This document shows, piece by piece, positions 38,150-47,211 of a stretch of DNA of 64,000 bases. Every line of letters starts with the position of its first letter. The first letter of the stretch is position 1. Made by a program: the position numbers and the translations under genes. A model generated the notes under the pieces. It worked only from the letters and a program-made list of their open reading frames with translations. It made no database searches and was not told the origin of the DNA. This DNA comes from Enterococcus mundtii (GTDB taxonomy: Bacteria; Bacillota; Bacilli; Lactobacillales; Enterococcaceae). The stretch spans positions 532,001 to 596,000 of the forward strand of contig NZ_CP025473.1 of NCBI RefSeq assembly GCF_003957375.1, given 5' to 3'.

Positions 38150-38252
38150 TAAAGTATAAAATGTACTCTTCTAAAAAACAAATTTGAGTCATAAAAATGT
38201 TATTTAGAAGAAAATAAAAGCAGTTATCTAGAATAGGAGGAATGAAATAAAT
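38150..38252 (+). promoter_or_regulatory. Candidate promoter of WxL operon B
   Basis: TATAAAAT (around 38155-38162) is a good -10, but I see no -35 at the expected distance. That would fit a promoter needing an activator such as the divergent Mga-like protein. The surrounding 250 bp is very AT-rich. Binding sites cannot be assigned by eye. Confidence 0.35.
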
Positions 38253-38648
38253 GTGAAAAAGAAGTCTCGGTATTTGTTATGGACCATTTTATTGTTTTTT
38301 GGGATGTTTCATCAATCCGTTCCACTTTTCGCAGCGGAAGGACAAGCTATAGAATCGAATAAGAATGTAGGCTTTTACGGAGAAATCGATTATGAAGGGG
38401 ATCCTAAACCACAACCACCTTCCGAAGAGCAGGCTCAACCTTCAGATAGAGACGAATATGTACAGGTAAATGGACAATTACCAAAATTAAATCAAGTGAT
38501 ACCAAGCTATGGGTTACTGGGTCTACTGATTCTTTTATGGGTCATTCGAACTTGGTTAATACGAAGAGACAAGAGAATAAGTAGACAAGTTGCACTATCA
38601 AGTGAATGTGATACAAAAAATAAATCAACAGGGAGAACGAATAAATGA
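38253..38648 (+). CDS. Small surface protein of WxL operon B with degenerate sorting motif (LPKLN)
   Basis: A 131-aa protein. Signal peptide (about 1-27), then SNKNVGFYGEIDYEGDPKPQ, a Pro/Gln-rich spacer and a tail made of LPKLN, a hydrophobic helix (GLLGLLILLWVIRTWLI) and basic residues. It corresponds to the small LPXTG proteins found first in WxL loci, but the sorting motif has Leu where sortase needs Thr, so it may stay membrane-anchored. The tail after the helix is unusually long (about 30 residues). GTG start at 38253 behind AGGAGG. It overlaps the next gene by four bases. Confidence 0.75.
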   Translation: MKKKSRYLLWTILLFFGMFHQSVPLFAAEGQAIESNKNVGFYGEIDYEGDPKPQPPSEEQAQPSDRDEYVQVNGQLPKLNQVIPSYGLLGLLILLWVIRTWLIRRDKRISRQVALSSECDTKNKSTGRTNK

Positions 38649-39448
38649 AAGCATTAAAACTAGTATCAATGTCAGTATTATTAGCAAGTCTAGCAACAGG
38701 AAGCATGGTTGTTCATGCAGACGACACAGCACAGGATGGCACACTAAAAACGAATGGACAAATTGAATATCGTGAAGCGGACGAGGACAACGGTGAAACA
38801 ATTGATCCAAACCCAGGACCAGAAGAAGTCATCGTACCTCCTACTCAAGATGGGGCTTTTGCTATTGCTTACGTTGGGGATTATGATTTTGGGTTACGTC
38901 AAAATTCAGCATTAGATCAATCTTACCCAGCTGCCGCTTGGTGGTTTGATATCGATGAAGAATCAACTGACTTTCCTAATCCTGATATGAGTAGTCCGTG
39001 GGTCAATGAAACGACAAAAAAAGCTGCACGTGCGCAATTTGCACAAGTACGTGACTTACGTGCAGATCTAACGGGATGGAATTTGGTATTGAAACAAGAA
39101 GCACAATTTACGAATGGAGAACGAAGCTTAAATGGGGCACAAGTCACTTTTGCGAATGGGACAGCTCAAAATACAAGTGGTGAATTACCAACGGTAAATC
39201 CAGGCTTTACGTTGACTCCGGAAAATAGTCACGTCATCATGACTGCTGGAAGTAACATTGGCTATGGACTAAGTACTGCAATGTGGGGAAATAAAGCAAA
39301 TCTAGTGCAAGACTCTGAAGTAGATGGTGGGGTAGCTAATCCTTCCGTACAATTAAGTGTACCAGGTGTAACCCGTACAGATGCAAATTCAAAATATACG
39401 ACGAATTTAGTTTGGACATTGACAGCAACACCAGCTAATCAAGTTTAA
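38645..39448 (+). CDS. WxL domain surface protein
   Basis: A 267-aa secreted protein. Signal peptide about 1-25 (cleaved near VHA-DD). An N-terminal segment DGTLKTNGQIEYREADED and a Pro/Gly spacer lead to the WxL domain, with both motifs intact: GWNLVLKQEAQF (about 145) and LVWTLTATP (about 257). WxL domains attach non-covalently to peptidoglycan in enterococci. It lies between the LPXTG-like gene and the WxL-interacting membrane protein, the standard locus composition. Confidence 0.93.
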   Translation: MKALKLVSMSVLLASLATGSMVVHADDTAQDGTLKTNGQIEYREADEDNGETIDPNPGPEEVIVPPTQDGAFAIAYVGDYDFGLRQNSALDQSYPAAAWWFDIDEESTDFPNPDMSSPWVNETTKKAARAQFAQVRDLRADLTGWNLVLKQEAQFTNGERSLNGAQVTFANGTAQNTSGELPTVNPGFTLTPENSHVIMTAGSNIGYGLSTAMWGNKANLVQDSEVDGGVANPSVQLSVPGVTRTDANSKYTTNLVWTLTATPANQV

Positions 39449-39482
39449 TCATTTAATGCATGAGATGAATGATAAAAAAGAG

Positions 39483-39511
39483 CAACGATGCAGTCGGCAT
39501 CGTTGTTTTTT
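39483..39511 (+). terminator. Internal terminator-like hairpin in operon B
   Basis: CAACGATGC (39483-39491) pairs with GCATCGTTG (39497-39505), followed by six T residues. It lies inside the WxL operon between the small WxL gene and the DUF916/DUF3324 gene. It may lower expression of the downstream genes relative to the first two. Confidence 0.75.
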
Positions 39512-39526
39512 AGAAAGGAGCTAACT

Positions 39527-40609
39527 ATGTCTTTATTGAACAAGTTCACAGTCTCTTTCCTTGTTATTGTTTATGTAATGATTGGGTTTGTTGGTGTTTC
39601 TCAAGAAGTATTTGCCAATGGTGAACTAAATTTCAGTGTTCGCACAATTACACCTGAAAGTCAATTTGGAGAGGACAAAGGCTACTTTGACGTGGAATTG
39701 CAACCCGGAAAAACAGAAGAACTCACATTAGTGGTGAAAAATGTTAGAAATATTCCGATCGATCTCTCGATCACAGCTCATACAGCCTACACAAATATCA
39801 ATGGTGTGGTTGAATATGGCGGAGAAGCTGACCAACCCGATCCTACATTAAAAGTAGAGATGAAAGATTTACTGGATGTCGAAGATGAAACCATTCGGCT
39901 AGAAGCCGGAGAGGAAAAACGAATCGTGACAACCCTCACCATGCCACAGGAAAAGGTGGAAGGGTTATTAGCTGGTGGCTTACAACTAAGCGAAGTGGTA
40001 CAAGAAGAGAAAGAGGAATCTGAGGATAAAGGAATGCAGATCATCAATTCTTTTTCTTATGTGATTGGTATCGTAGCAAGCAATGATCGCACACAAACGA
40101 TTGTTCCAGAATTGGCACTTTTAGATGTATTTGCGGATCAAATCAATTATAGAAATGCCTTTAGTGCAACAATCCAAAATTTCTTACCTACTTTTGTGAA
40201 TGAACTAAGTGTGGATGCTTCAGTACGTAGAGAAGGATCTGATAAGATTTTATATCAAGCATCAGAAGAAATGATGCAAATGGCACCGAACTCCAATTTT
40301 AATTTTCCAATCTCGCTCAATGGCGAACGTTTTAGAAGCGGGACATATGTGTTGAATATGACGGCTCGCTCTGGCGAGCATGAATGGTCTTGGGAAGAAA
40401 CTTTTGATGTGACTGCAGATGAAGCAAGGCGCTTGAACCAATCAGATGTGTCTGTTACTGATACGAACTGGTGGTTGATTGCAGCCATCGTGCTAATCGT
40501 GATCATTATTAGTCTACTCGCCTATACGACATACAAAAATAAGAAAAAAGCAAAACTGATGCAAGAAAAATACTTGGATACCCTTTCGGAGAATAAAACA
40601 GATGACTAG
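39527..40609 (+). CDS. WxL-interacting protein (DUF916-DUF3324 membrane protein)
   Basis: A 360-aa protein. Signal peptide (about 1-31), an N-terminal DUF916 domain (LNFSVRTITPESQFGEDKGY, DVELQPGKTEELTLVV) and a DUF3324 domain (about 170-300, with PELALLDVFADQINYRNAFS). One C-terminal membrane helix (NWWLIAAIVLIVIIISLLAY) and a Lys-rich cytoplasmic tail complete it. Such proteins bind WxL proteins and host matrix proteins and hold the complex at the membrane. The start is ATG 39527 behind AAAGGAG, and the gene overlaps the upstream in-frame ATG of the giant WxL gene. Confidence 0.93.
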   Translation: MSLLNKFTVSFLVIVYVMIGFVGVSQEVFANGELNFSVRTITPESQFGEDKGYFDVELQPGKTEELTLVVKNVRNIPIDLSITAHTAYTNINGVVEYGGEADQPDPTLKVEMKDLLDVEDETIRLEAGEEKRIVTTLTMPQEKVEGLLAGGLQLSEVVQEEKEESEDKGMQIINSFSYVIGIVASNDRTQTIVPELALLDVFADQINYRNAFSATIQNFLPTFVNELSVDASVRREGSDKILYQASEEMMQMAPNSNFNFPISLNGERFRSGTYVLNMTARSGEHEWSWEETFDVTADEARRLNQSDVSVTDTNWWLIAAIVLIVIIISLLAYTTYKNKKKAKLMQEKYLDTLSENKTDD

Positions 40610-40622
40610 AGGAGGAGGACCA

Positions 40623-43600
40623 ATGCATCGAAAAGTATGTAAAATGATGACGAAAATAAGTATTTCAATCTTTGCACTATATACTTTGGGTATACCTTTC
40701 CTCGCTGTTGCGGAGACAATCGATCAAGGGGGCCAATTTTTAAATACACCAAACAGTAATAGTCAATCAACAGAATCATCTGAAGTGAAGGATACCCAAT
40801 CGTTGACGCCCTCCTTTTCTTTTGAGCAAGCAGTAATCAAAGGAACTGAACAGACGGTAACTTCCCTTTCTTTTATAAGCACAGAAGAAGTGGACAACGT
40901 AGCAATCAAATTTCCGTCAACTGCAAAGATCATTGAAGCGGAATTGACCTCAGGGATGAGTAGCAGTTATGATGAAACGACCGACCAGTGGCTTCTATCA
41001 TCAGAAACTCCGAAAAAGGAATTTACTGTACCAGTGATGTTTTCAGAAGCAGGAATCTATTCAGTAACTGTAGGAGAAGTGGCAACTGTTAAAGTAGAAA
41101 TCACGAAGGCTGAGCCGAATCATTCTTCAGGAGGAGAAAAGTCAGAAAACAACGAACCAAAGGAAAGAAATCGCTCGTTAGAGAAACAGAACGAAGAAAA
41201 TGTCTTTCAAGGAGCAACGGTACCGGTTTCGACTCGTGCAGAATTTTTAAGTGCACTCGCCAATCCAGAGGTTTCTATCATCAATTTGGAACGTTCAATC
41301 GATATAGGTTCAGTTATCAGTCCAGAAAACTTGGACATTGATCGTTCACTAAAAATCAATGGGCAAATGAATACCTTGAATATTGGCACCGGACAAGTGC
41401 GTTTATTGACGACTACTGAGAGCAAAACATTAAGGATTGAAAATACTTTTCTTAATAAAACAGATACCAATCCCTTTGTTATCGGTCAATCGTCTGGTGA
41501 AAATTGGACCCTTCAAATGGAAGATGTTGCAAGAGACAGCTCATCGATCAATTATTTTAGAGTAGCTGATATCTCAAGCGCAGTGGTACGAATAACTGGC
41601 GGTGAGTTAACCATAGATAATAGGATTAATCTACCAAGCGCGCTGTTTACGATAAAAGAATTTATCGTAGAAAATCAAGCAGTCGTGAAGCTAGGGAATA
41701 CTCAAAACTCTGCGTTAGTATTTACGAGTGCGAATGCTAAACTGACCGTCACAGACGGAGCAGAACTGGTTATTACGAACAGTGGAACAACTGCTTTGCA
41801 AAATTCCGTCTATTTTATGGGGAGCAATGCGTCAGTTTCTGTTAAAAATAACGGTAACTTACAAATCCAAGCGGATGGTGCAGCGTCTACTTCGACAGAT
41901 GCTACAAGTAGGAATGCGCTCTCGATGACAGGGAATCAATCAAGCATTGAGCTGGAAAATGGAAGGTTAAATGCGACAACTACAGGTGGACAGGCAATTA
42001 TCATGACAGGGGAAAACCCAACAATCGATATGGCATCAGGTAGTCAATGGCAAAGTCAATCGAATACAGCGCATGCCATCAACCTTACAGGTGCAAATAG
42101 CGCATTCAACATAGCTCAATCAACAGCGGTAATCCAATCGACTACAGGAAATAGTCTAGTCATGTCTGGAAACGATGCAACATTTGAAATAAGTGATGCA
42201 AGTAATGTAACGATCAACTCTAGTACAGGCAATCGGTTGACAATGACTGGTACAACGCCGACAATGACGGTCAATGACAGTGATTTGAAGATGACTGCGA
42301 CAACCGGGGCAGGTATTCGATTGTTGAATCAAGAAGCAATGTTAACGGTTGATAATAGTGCTGTTGCTATTACAAATACAGGGAATCGAACTGAGGATAT
42401 CAATCAACTTGGCACTACAACATTGGGTAAAAATTCTACGTTACGTGTCCAAAATGGTGCAACGCTAGACGTTCAAGGCGCGTTAGTATCTACCGCAGGT
42501 GCGAATAGTTTGATTGGACTTTATGGGGAAGAGGCAAAAGCGACTCTTTCAGAAAATGCTCAACTGAATCTGACAGTCAACAGTGGAACAGGAAATGGCA
42601 TTTATTTACAAGGAAAGAAAGCGGGTATGACATTTGCAGATTCTAAGGCTGACATACAGACAGTGACAGGAAGAGCAGTGGAACTATCTGGGTCTGAGCC
42701 ATCTATCCATTTAGATAGAAGTGACTTAACAACGAAAGCAACCAGTACCGGTGGAGCCATTCTTCTGTCGGGTGAAACTAGTTTATTTACCCTAGATAAC
42801 CAAAGTAATATGAGTGTAGAAAATGGAGGCGGGGCAATTGCTAATGTCTCTCTTCAAGGAAATCAAGCAAAAATGGTTGTTGACAACCAATCACAACTAT
42901 CTGTCGCAGTTCCAAGTACTAATTCTGCTGACACTGTCATAACGAATAATAGTATCTATTTAAAGGGAAATGCTCCTACCATGGAAATTACTCGAGGAGC
43001 TAGCGTGGATGTATTGGTTCGTTCGGGTACGAAGAGAGGGATTCGCTTAGACGGTGCGAATGCTCTTTTATCACTTAGTCAAGGTGGAAAGTTAACTGCG
43101 GAAACACAGGCAGCGACAGCGATACAATTGAATGGTGATTATGTCAAACTCTTAGCAGAGAATAAAGAAACAAGTATCAATGCAAAAAGTAACTATATCG
43201 CCACAACTGTAAATGGTGTATCGACCGTTAAGTTAGGGGAAGAAGAAACAGAAAAAATTGGTCGTGAACCAATTGTAGGAGCATCCGATTCAGCGAATAT
43301 CACACTCTGGGCAAACTCGTCCTCGGCATTAGTCTTGCAAGGAATCAATGGCCAGTTCAATGTGAATAGCAAGGCGACATTAAAGTTAGATTCCGGTCCT
43401 TCTGGACAACTTGAAGCAAATAATGCGAATGCTACTTTAAGATTTTTACGCTCCGGTCCAAATAATACAGGAACGACGCACGGTGGCTATCAATTTAATA
43501 TCAATGGTGGCGATATGACCGTGACCAAGCGAAAAGGTAACGCCGGTGGTGCGGCCCAAATGGCGCCGGCAATCCGAATGTGGGGCAGTAACAATCAAGT

Positions 43601-45494
43601 GACTGTAAGTAATGCGGGGCGATTGCTAGTAGTCAATGAAGGGACGGGTATTGCTCATAATGGGAATACCGGTGGTGGAAACCAGGGCATCCATTATACT
43701 GCTGGATCAAATAATGGTTTTTCCGTCAATGATCCTGGTTCAGAAGTAAGAATCTATGCGAATGATGGGCCCGCATTGGACATGAGTGATGCCACAGTTG
43801 CTGGTGGAAATACAGCCGGCGGAAATGGTGAGATCAGAGTGAGTAATTTAGGTTATTTTGAGGCCTCTGGCCGCACGGCAAGTGCAAATGCAGGTATTTT
43901 TCGTGGACGTTCGACTACTGTGAATTTTGATAATCCACTATTTATGGACTATCGAAATAATCGTGTAGGTGGCGGAAATATTTTTAGTAATATTGCAAGC
44001 TCCACTTTAACTGCTACTGCAAGTGATTTTGCTGTTTGGAAAGATGGTACAGACTTAGATGCCGATCCGTATCTTCACTCGAATAATATGAATTATACTT
44101 TTTCTGGCACGAACTTTTCTTCACTCACTTCCATGGAACCAGCAGAACGTTTCGATTTTGAAGCATTTGGTTCATCAGGATTAACTTCGTATTCTCGACT
44201 AAGCTCAAACAATGCACGTTGGGCAATCGTAAATGAATTGAGGGTACCTACGAATGCGGATAAAAAAATCCATGGCTTGATCCGTATGCCAGTTGGGCTC
44301 CACGACAGCCGCCCGGCGTGGCAAGACGAAGTAAAGGTAACTGTGGAAATCGAAAGAGCTGGGGAAGTGATCCAGACATATGAAACCTTGACACATGGTC
44401 ACACAGAGGAAAAACCAGGTGTGAGTATTTATGATGAAGAGCCGCAAGGTGGCGTTTTTGAAATCGAACTTGACGAATATTTACATCCAGGTGATCTTGT
44501 ACGCATAGCGGATATTGAGGTTTTAGCAGGTGAAATGGAAGACGATTTTGATAATGTATACGAGGTGGAAGATGTCACCGTATTTCCTATCATACCACCT
44601 TCACCTGCGACTTTTTCCAATCATTTAGTTCCGGCAAATGCACGGGTTATTTCAGGTCATTCCGACGATCCTGAGGTAGAGGTTACGGCGACTCATAATG
44701 GAGAAACAATCGATCCTACCCTCATTACCATAGATGATAAGGGAGATATCAGGATTGCTGTTGAGAAGTTAAATTTAGCAGTAGATGATATCATCCAAGT
44801 CTTCTTAAGAGATCGCCAAGGTTCTGCTAGTGAAGCTGGTGTCATCAATCCACCAGAGACGAATAATCACATAGGAAACATCAATCCGAAAGCCCCATTA
44901 GCATTTCGGGATGCAACGTTTGCTCCTGCTACCACATTGATTGTAGGTGACATGGTCGATGGAGAGCTGACAATCGATCAAGCATCTAATTGGGACTTTG
45001 GAACCCAACCACTTACGGCTAAAACAAAAACCTATCAAGCATTACCGAGTCAAGTGGGTGGTATGGATCAGGGAACCACTAGACCAAATTTTGTTCAGGT
45101 TACAGATGAACGTCCAGCATCAGAAATAAGTGGCTGGAGCTTATTCATCAAACAAGAAGAACAATTTGCTAATCAAAAAACAGGTGAATTAAAAGGCGCC
45201 CAACTTAGTTGGCGAAATGGACAAGCTATTTCAAGCACCGGAGAAGCCGGCAATGAAGATAATCTAGGCATCATTCGGACAAATGGAATCTTGATTCCTA
45301 ATAATAGTATCCAATTGATTGATGCAAATATATTCATAGAGAAACAGACATGGTTTTATAATTTTGGAGATGATTCGACTAAAGAGAATAGTATCTTTCT
45401 GTACGTGCCAAATACAGCAAATGCAAAAGCAACGGATTATACGACACGTATCAATTATTCGTTCCATGCTACTCCCAAAAATCGCATAGAATAA
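40623..45494 (+). CDS. Giant WxL adhesin with pectate-lyase-like beta-helix
   Basis: A 1623-aa secreted protein. Signal peptide about 1-31. An N-terminal Ig-like region (FEQAVIKGTEQTVTSLSFIS) precedes a long right-handed beta-helix that begins TRAEFLSALANPEVSIINLE and repeats short units such as GNDATFEISDASNVTINSST. Near residue 1180 it passes to Ig-like segments (VKVTVEIERAGEVIQTYE), then a C-terminal WxL domain. Its first motif, GWSLFIKQEEQF, is intact (about 1505). The second reads INYSFHATPKN, with Tyr in place of Trp. ATG 40623 follows GGAGGAGG. Last gene of operon B. Confidence 0.9.
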   Translation: MHRKVCKMMTKISISIFALYTLGIPFLAVAETIDQGGQFLNTPNSNSQSTESSEVKDTQSLTPSFSFEQAVIKGTEQTVTSLSFISTEEVDNVAIKFPSTAKIIEAELTSGMSSSYDETTDQWLLSSETPKKEFTVPVMFSEAGIYSVTVGEVATVKVEITKAEPNHSSGGEKSENNEPKERNRSLEKQNEENVFQGATVPVSTRAEFLSALANPEVSIINLERSIDIGSVISPENLDIDRSLKINGQMNTLNIGTGQVRLLTTTESKTLRIENTFLNKTDTNPFVIGQSSGENWTLQMEDVARDSSSINYFRVADISSAVVRITGGELTIDNRINLPSALFTIKEFIVENQAVVKLGNTQNSALVFTSANAKLTVTDGAELVITNSGTTALQNSVYFMGSNASVSVKNNGNLQIQADGAASTSTDATSRNALSMTGNQSSIELENGRLNATTTGGQAIIMTGENPTIDMASGSQWQSQSNTAHAINLTGANSAFNIAQSTAVIQSTTGNSLVMSGNDATFEISDASNVTINSSTGNRLTMTGTTPTMTVNDSDLKMTATTGAGIRLLNQEAMLTVDNSAVAITNTGNRTEDINQLGTTTLGKNSTLRVQNGATLDVQGALVSTAGANSLIGLYGEEAKATLSENAQLNLTVNSGTGNGIYLQGKKAGMTFADSKADIQTVTGRAVELSGSEPSIHLDRSDLTTKATSTGGAILLSGETSLFTLDNQSNMSVENGGGAIANVSLQGNQAKMVVDNQSQLSVAVPSTNSADTVITNNSIYLKGNAPTMEITRGASVDVLVRSGTKRGIRLDGANALLSLSQGGKLTAETQAATAIQLNGDYVKLLAENKETSINAKSNYIATTVNGVSTVKLGEEETEKIGREPIVGASDSANITLWANSSSALVLQGINGQFNVNSKATLKLDSGPSGQLEANNANATLRFLRSGPNNTGTTHGGYQFNINGGDMTVTKRKGNAGGAAQMAPAIRMWGSNNQVTVSNAGRLLVVNEGTGIAHNGNTGGGNQGIHYTAGSNNGFSVNDPGSEVRIYANDGPALDMSDATVAGGNTAGGNGEIRVSNLGYFEASGRTASANAGIFRGRSTTVNFDNPLFMDYRNNRVGGGNIFSNIASSTLTATASDFAVWKDGTDLDADPYLHSNNMNYTFSGTNFSSLTSMEPAERFDFEAFGSSGLTSYSRLSSNNARWAIVNELRVPTNADKKIHGLIRMPVGLHDSRPAWQDEVKVTVEIERAGEVIQTYETLTHGHTEEKPGVSIYDEEPQGGVFEIELDEYLHPGDLVRIADIEVLAGEMEDDFDNVYEVEDVTVFPIIPPSPATFSNHLVPANARVISGHSDDPEVEVTATHNGETIDPTLITIDDKGDIRIAVEKLNLAVDDIIQVFLRDRQGSASEAGVINPPETNNHIGNINPKAPLAFRDATFAPATTLIVGDMVDGELTIDQASNWDFGTQPLTAKTKTYQALPSQVGGMDQGTTRPNFVQVTDERPASEISGWSLFIKQEEQFANQKTGELKGAQLSWRNGQAISSTGEAGNEDNLGIIRTNGILIPNNSIQLIDANIFIEKQTWFYNFGDDSTKENSIFLYVPNTANAKATDYTTRINYSFHATPKNRIE

Positions 45495-45546
45495 ACCAGT
45501 CAGTTATTGAATAAATGTGATTGAAAAATGAAGAAACTTAAAAAAG

Positions 45547-45590
45547 AATTCAATTGATCGGATATTAGGATCAATTGGATTCTTCTTTGA
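45547..45590 (+). terminator. Terminator of WxL operon B
   Basis: GAATTCAATTGATC (45547-45560) pairs with GATCAATTGGATTC (45570-45583), a 14-bp stem with one G-T-type mismatch. A moderate T-rich tail follows. Confidence 0.7.
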
Positions 45591-45723
45591 TATAAGAGAG
45601 GATAAATACTGACTATAAATATAAATGCAATGAAAGGATAGCTGAACCGATTTTTTTATGTCCCCTCATCTATGGTTCTACACTACGCTGTGTTGCAGGC
45701 AAAGAATGAATAAATTTGGATCA

Positions 45724-47211
45724 TTAGTGTTCAGTTCTAAATTTTTGCAATAATTGCGGATCAATTTTATTTAGTAATTTTTTCCAATCTGAGGCATCAG
45801 GCACTGTTTTTAATAGCAGACATTCCAGACCTAACGAAGAAAATGTCAAGTATTCATTGTAATTGGTGACTAAGAGATCAATCTCATGATTTTCAATATA
45901 AGAGGCGCAAAGTTCATTTGGACGAAGAAAGTAGATATTTTGAAAGCTCCCCAAATATTTTCGAACTAAGGTTTCAAGATGTTGGCTGATATACTCATTT
46001 CCTTCAAAAATAAATGCGATCTTCGTAGGATTTTTCCGATATTTTTCTTTGATTGACTCCGTGAATATCGTTAAACTAGCACAGATATCTTCCAGATGAT
46101 CAGCAGAGAATAAATAATCGAAGGAGGGATTATTTTTTAAAAAAGTTCTATTTTTTTTATATTCATTGTTAAATAAGGTTTTAGCATATTCATTTGTATC
46201 TTGGATATTTCTATTTCCACTTTTAGACAGTAGACTGCGAAGTTTGATGGACGTAAAAAAAGATTCTAATAAGATAAGCTCTTGTACTTGTGTGTGAGTA
46301 TTTCTCTTGATCGTTTGATAATATTCATTTGTAAGCGCTATTATTTGAGGCCATCGATTATACCTTTCACAAAAATATTTTTCCTGTTTTGGATTATCGA
46401 TACCTCTACGACATAGAACAGAAATAAAAATAAAAATAGCTTCTTCTTGTGCTAGGTCAATATTAAAATAATCTTTCACAATTGAGTATGCGGGTGAAAG
46501 TCGATGGAACTCTGGATCATTGAGGACAATATCTTTTAATTCAGGATCGAGTTCTACCATACAACCACAAAATATCCGTTCAATGGAAAGGTATAATAAA
46601 TAACTAAAATACCCAAATGAAGATATTTTTTGATTAGGATATTCCAATAAGTCAACAATTTTAAGCACTACTTCTTGTGTGGCAATTGATGGAAAAACTG
46701 TATGTGGTGTAATATCTGATTCGTAATAGAAAGAAAAATAGAAATTTCGTATATCGGTTTCTGAGCCAATCAAATTGACGGGATTTAGCTCAAGTGTGAT
46801 GTTGAATTCTTTTACTTGTTCCGCAATTCTTTTAACATACGCAATCATCGTGCTTTCAGAGATATGAAAATAATCTGCCCAATCATAAATAGACTGGAGT
46901 TCGTTGAAAAAAATCTGTTCAAGAATAATAAAGAGTGGCTCATCTTCAAGAATCGCTCTTTTTTTTTCTAAGTAGTTTTCCGAAGAATGGATATTTAACG
47001 AATACCCCTGTTTCGAAGAGTGGATCTCTGCAACGTTATCAAAATATTCTCTTAAGTAATTGATGTCATTGACTAATGTTCGGGCAGTACTGTTTGTCAT
47101 TCCAATCAATTGGGCTGTCGTACAGATTCTAGTAGACTCTAACTCCTTCAAAATCTGGAACCAACGTAATTTTACCTTATCTGTTATAAAATTTAATTGA
47201 AAATTTTTCAA
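45724..47211 (-). CDS. Mga-like transcriptional regulator 3
   Basis: A 495-aa paralogue of the other two Mga-like proteins: LKNFQLNFITDKVKLRWFQI at the N-terminus, the helix-turn-helix CTTAQLIGMTNSTARTLVND, a second DNA-binding segment (YFHISESTMIAYVKRIAEQV), and a C-terminal EIIB-like part ending PDASDWKKLLNKIDPQ. The start is TTG at 47211 with GGAGG at 47223-47227. It converges on the WxL operon from the 3' side. The 1-kb gene-free region lies upstream of it. Confidence 0.88.
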   Translation of the reverse strand: MKNFQLNFITDKVKLRWFQILKELESTRICTTAQLIGMTNSTARTLVNDINYLREYFDNVAEIHSSKQGYSLNIHSSENYLEKKRAILEDEPLFIILEQIFFNELQSIYDWADYFHISESTMIAYVKRIAEQVKEFNITLELNPVNLIGSETDIRNFYFSFYYESDITPHTVFPSIATQEVVLKIVDLLEYPNQKISSFGYFSYLLYLSIERIFCGCMVELDPELKDIVLNDPEFHRLSPAYSIVKDYFNIDLAQEEAIFIFISVLCRRGIDNPKQEKYFCERYNRWPQIIALTNEYYQTIKRNTHTQVQELILLESFFTSIKLRSLLSKSGNRNIQDTNEYAKTLFNNEYKKNRTFLKNNPSFDYLFSADHLEDICASLTIFTESIKEKYRKNPTKIAFIFEGNEYISQHLETLVRKYLGSFQNIYFLRPNELCASYIENHEIDLLVTNYNEYLTFSSLGLECLLLKTVPDASDWKKLLNKIDPQLLQKFRTEH

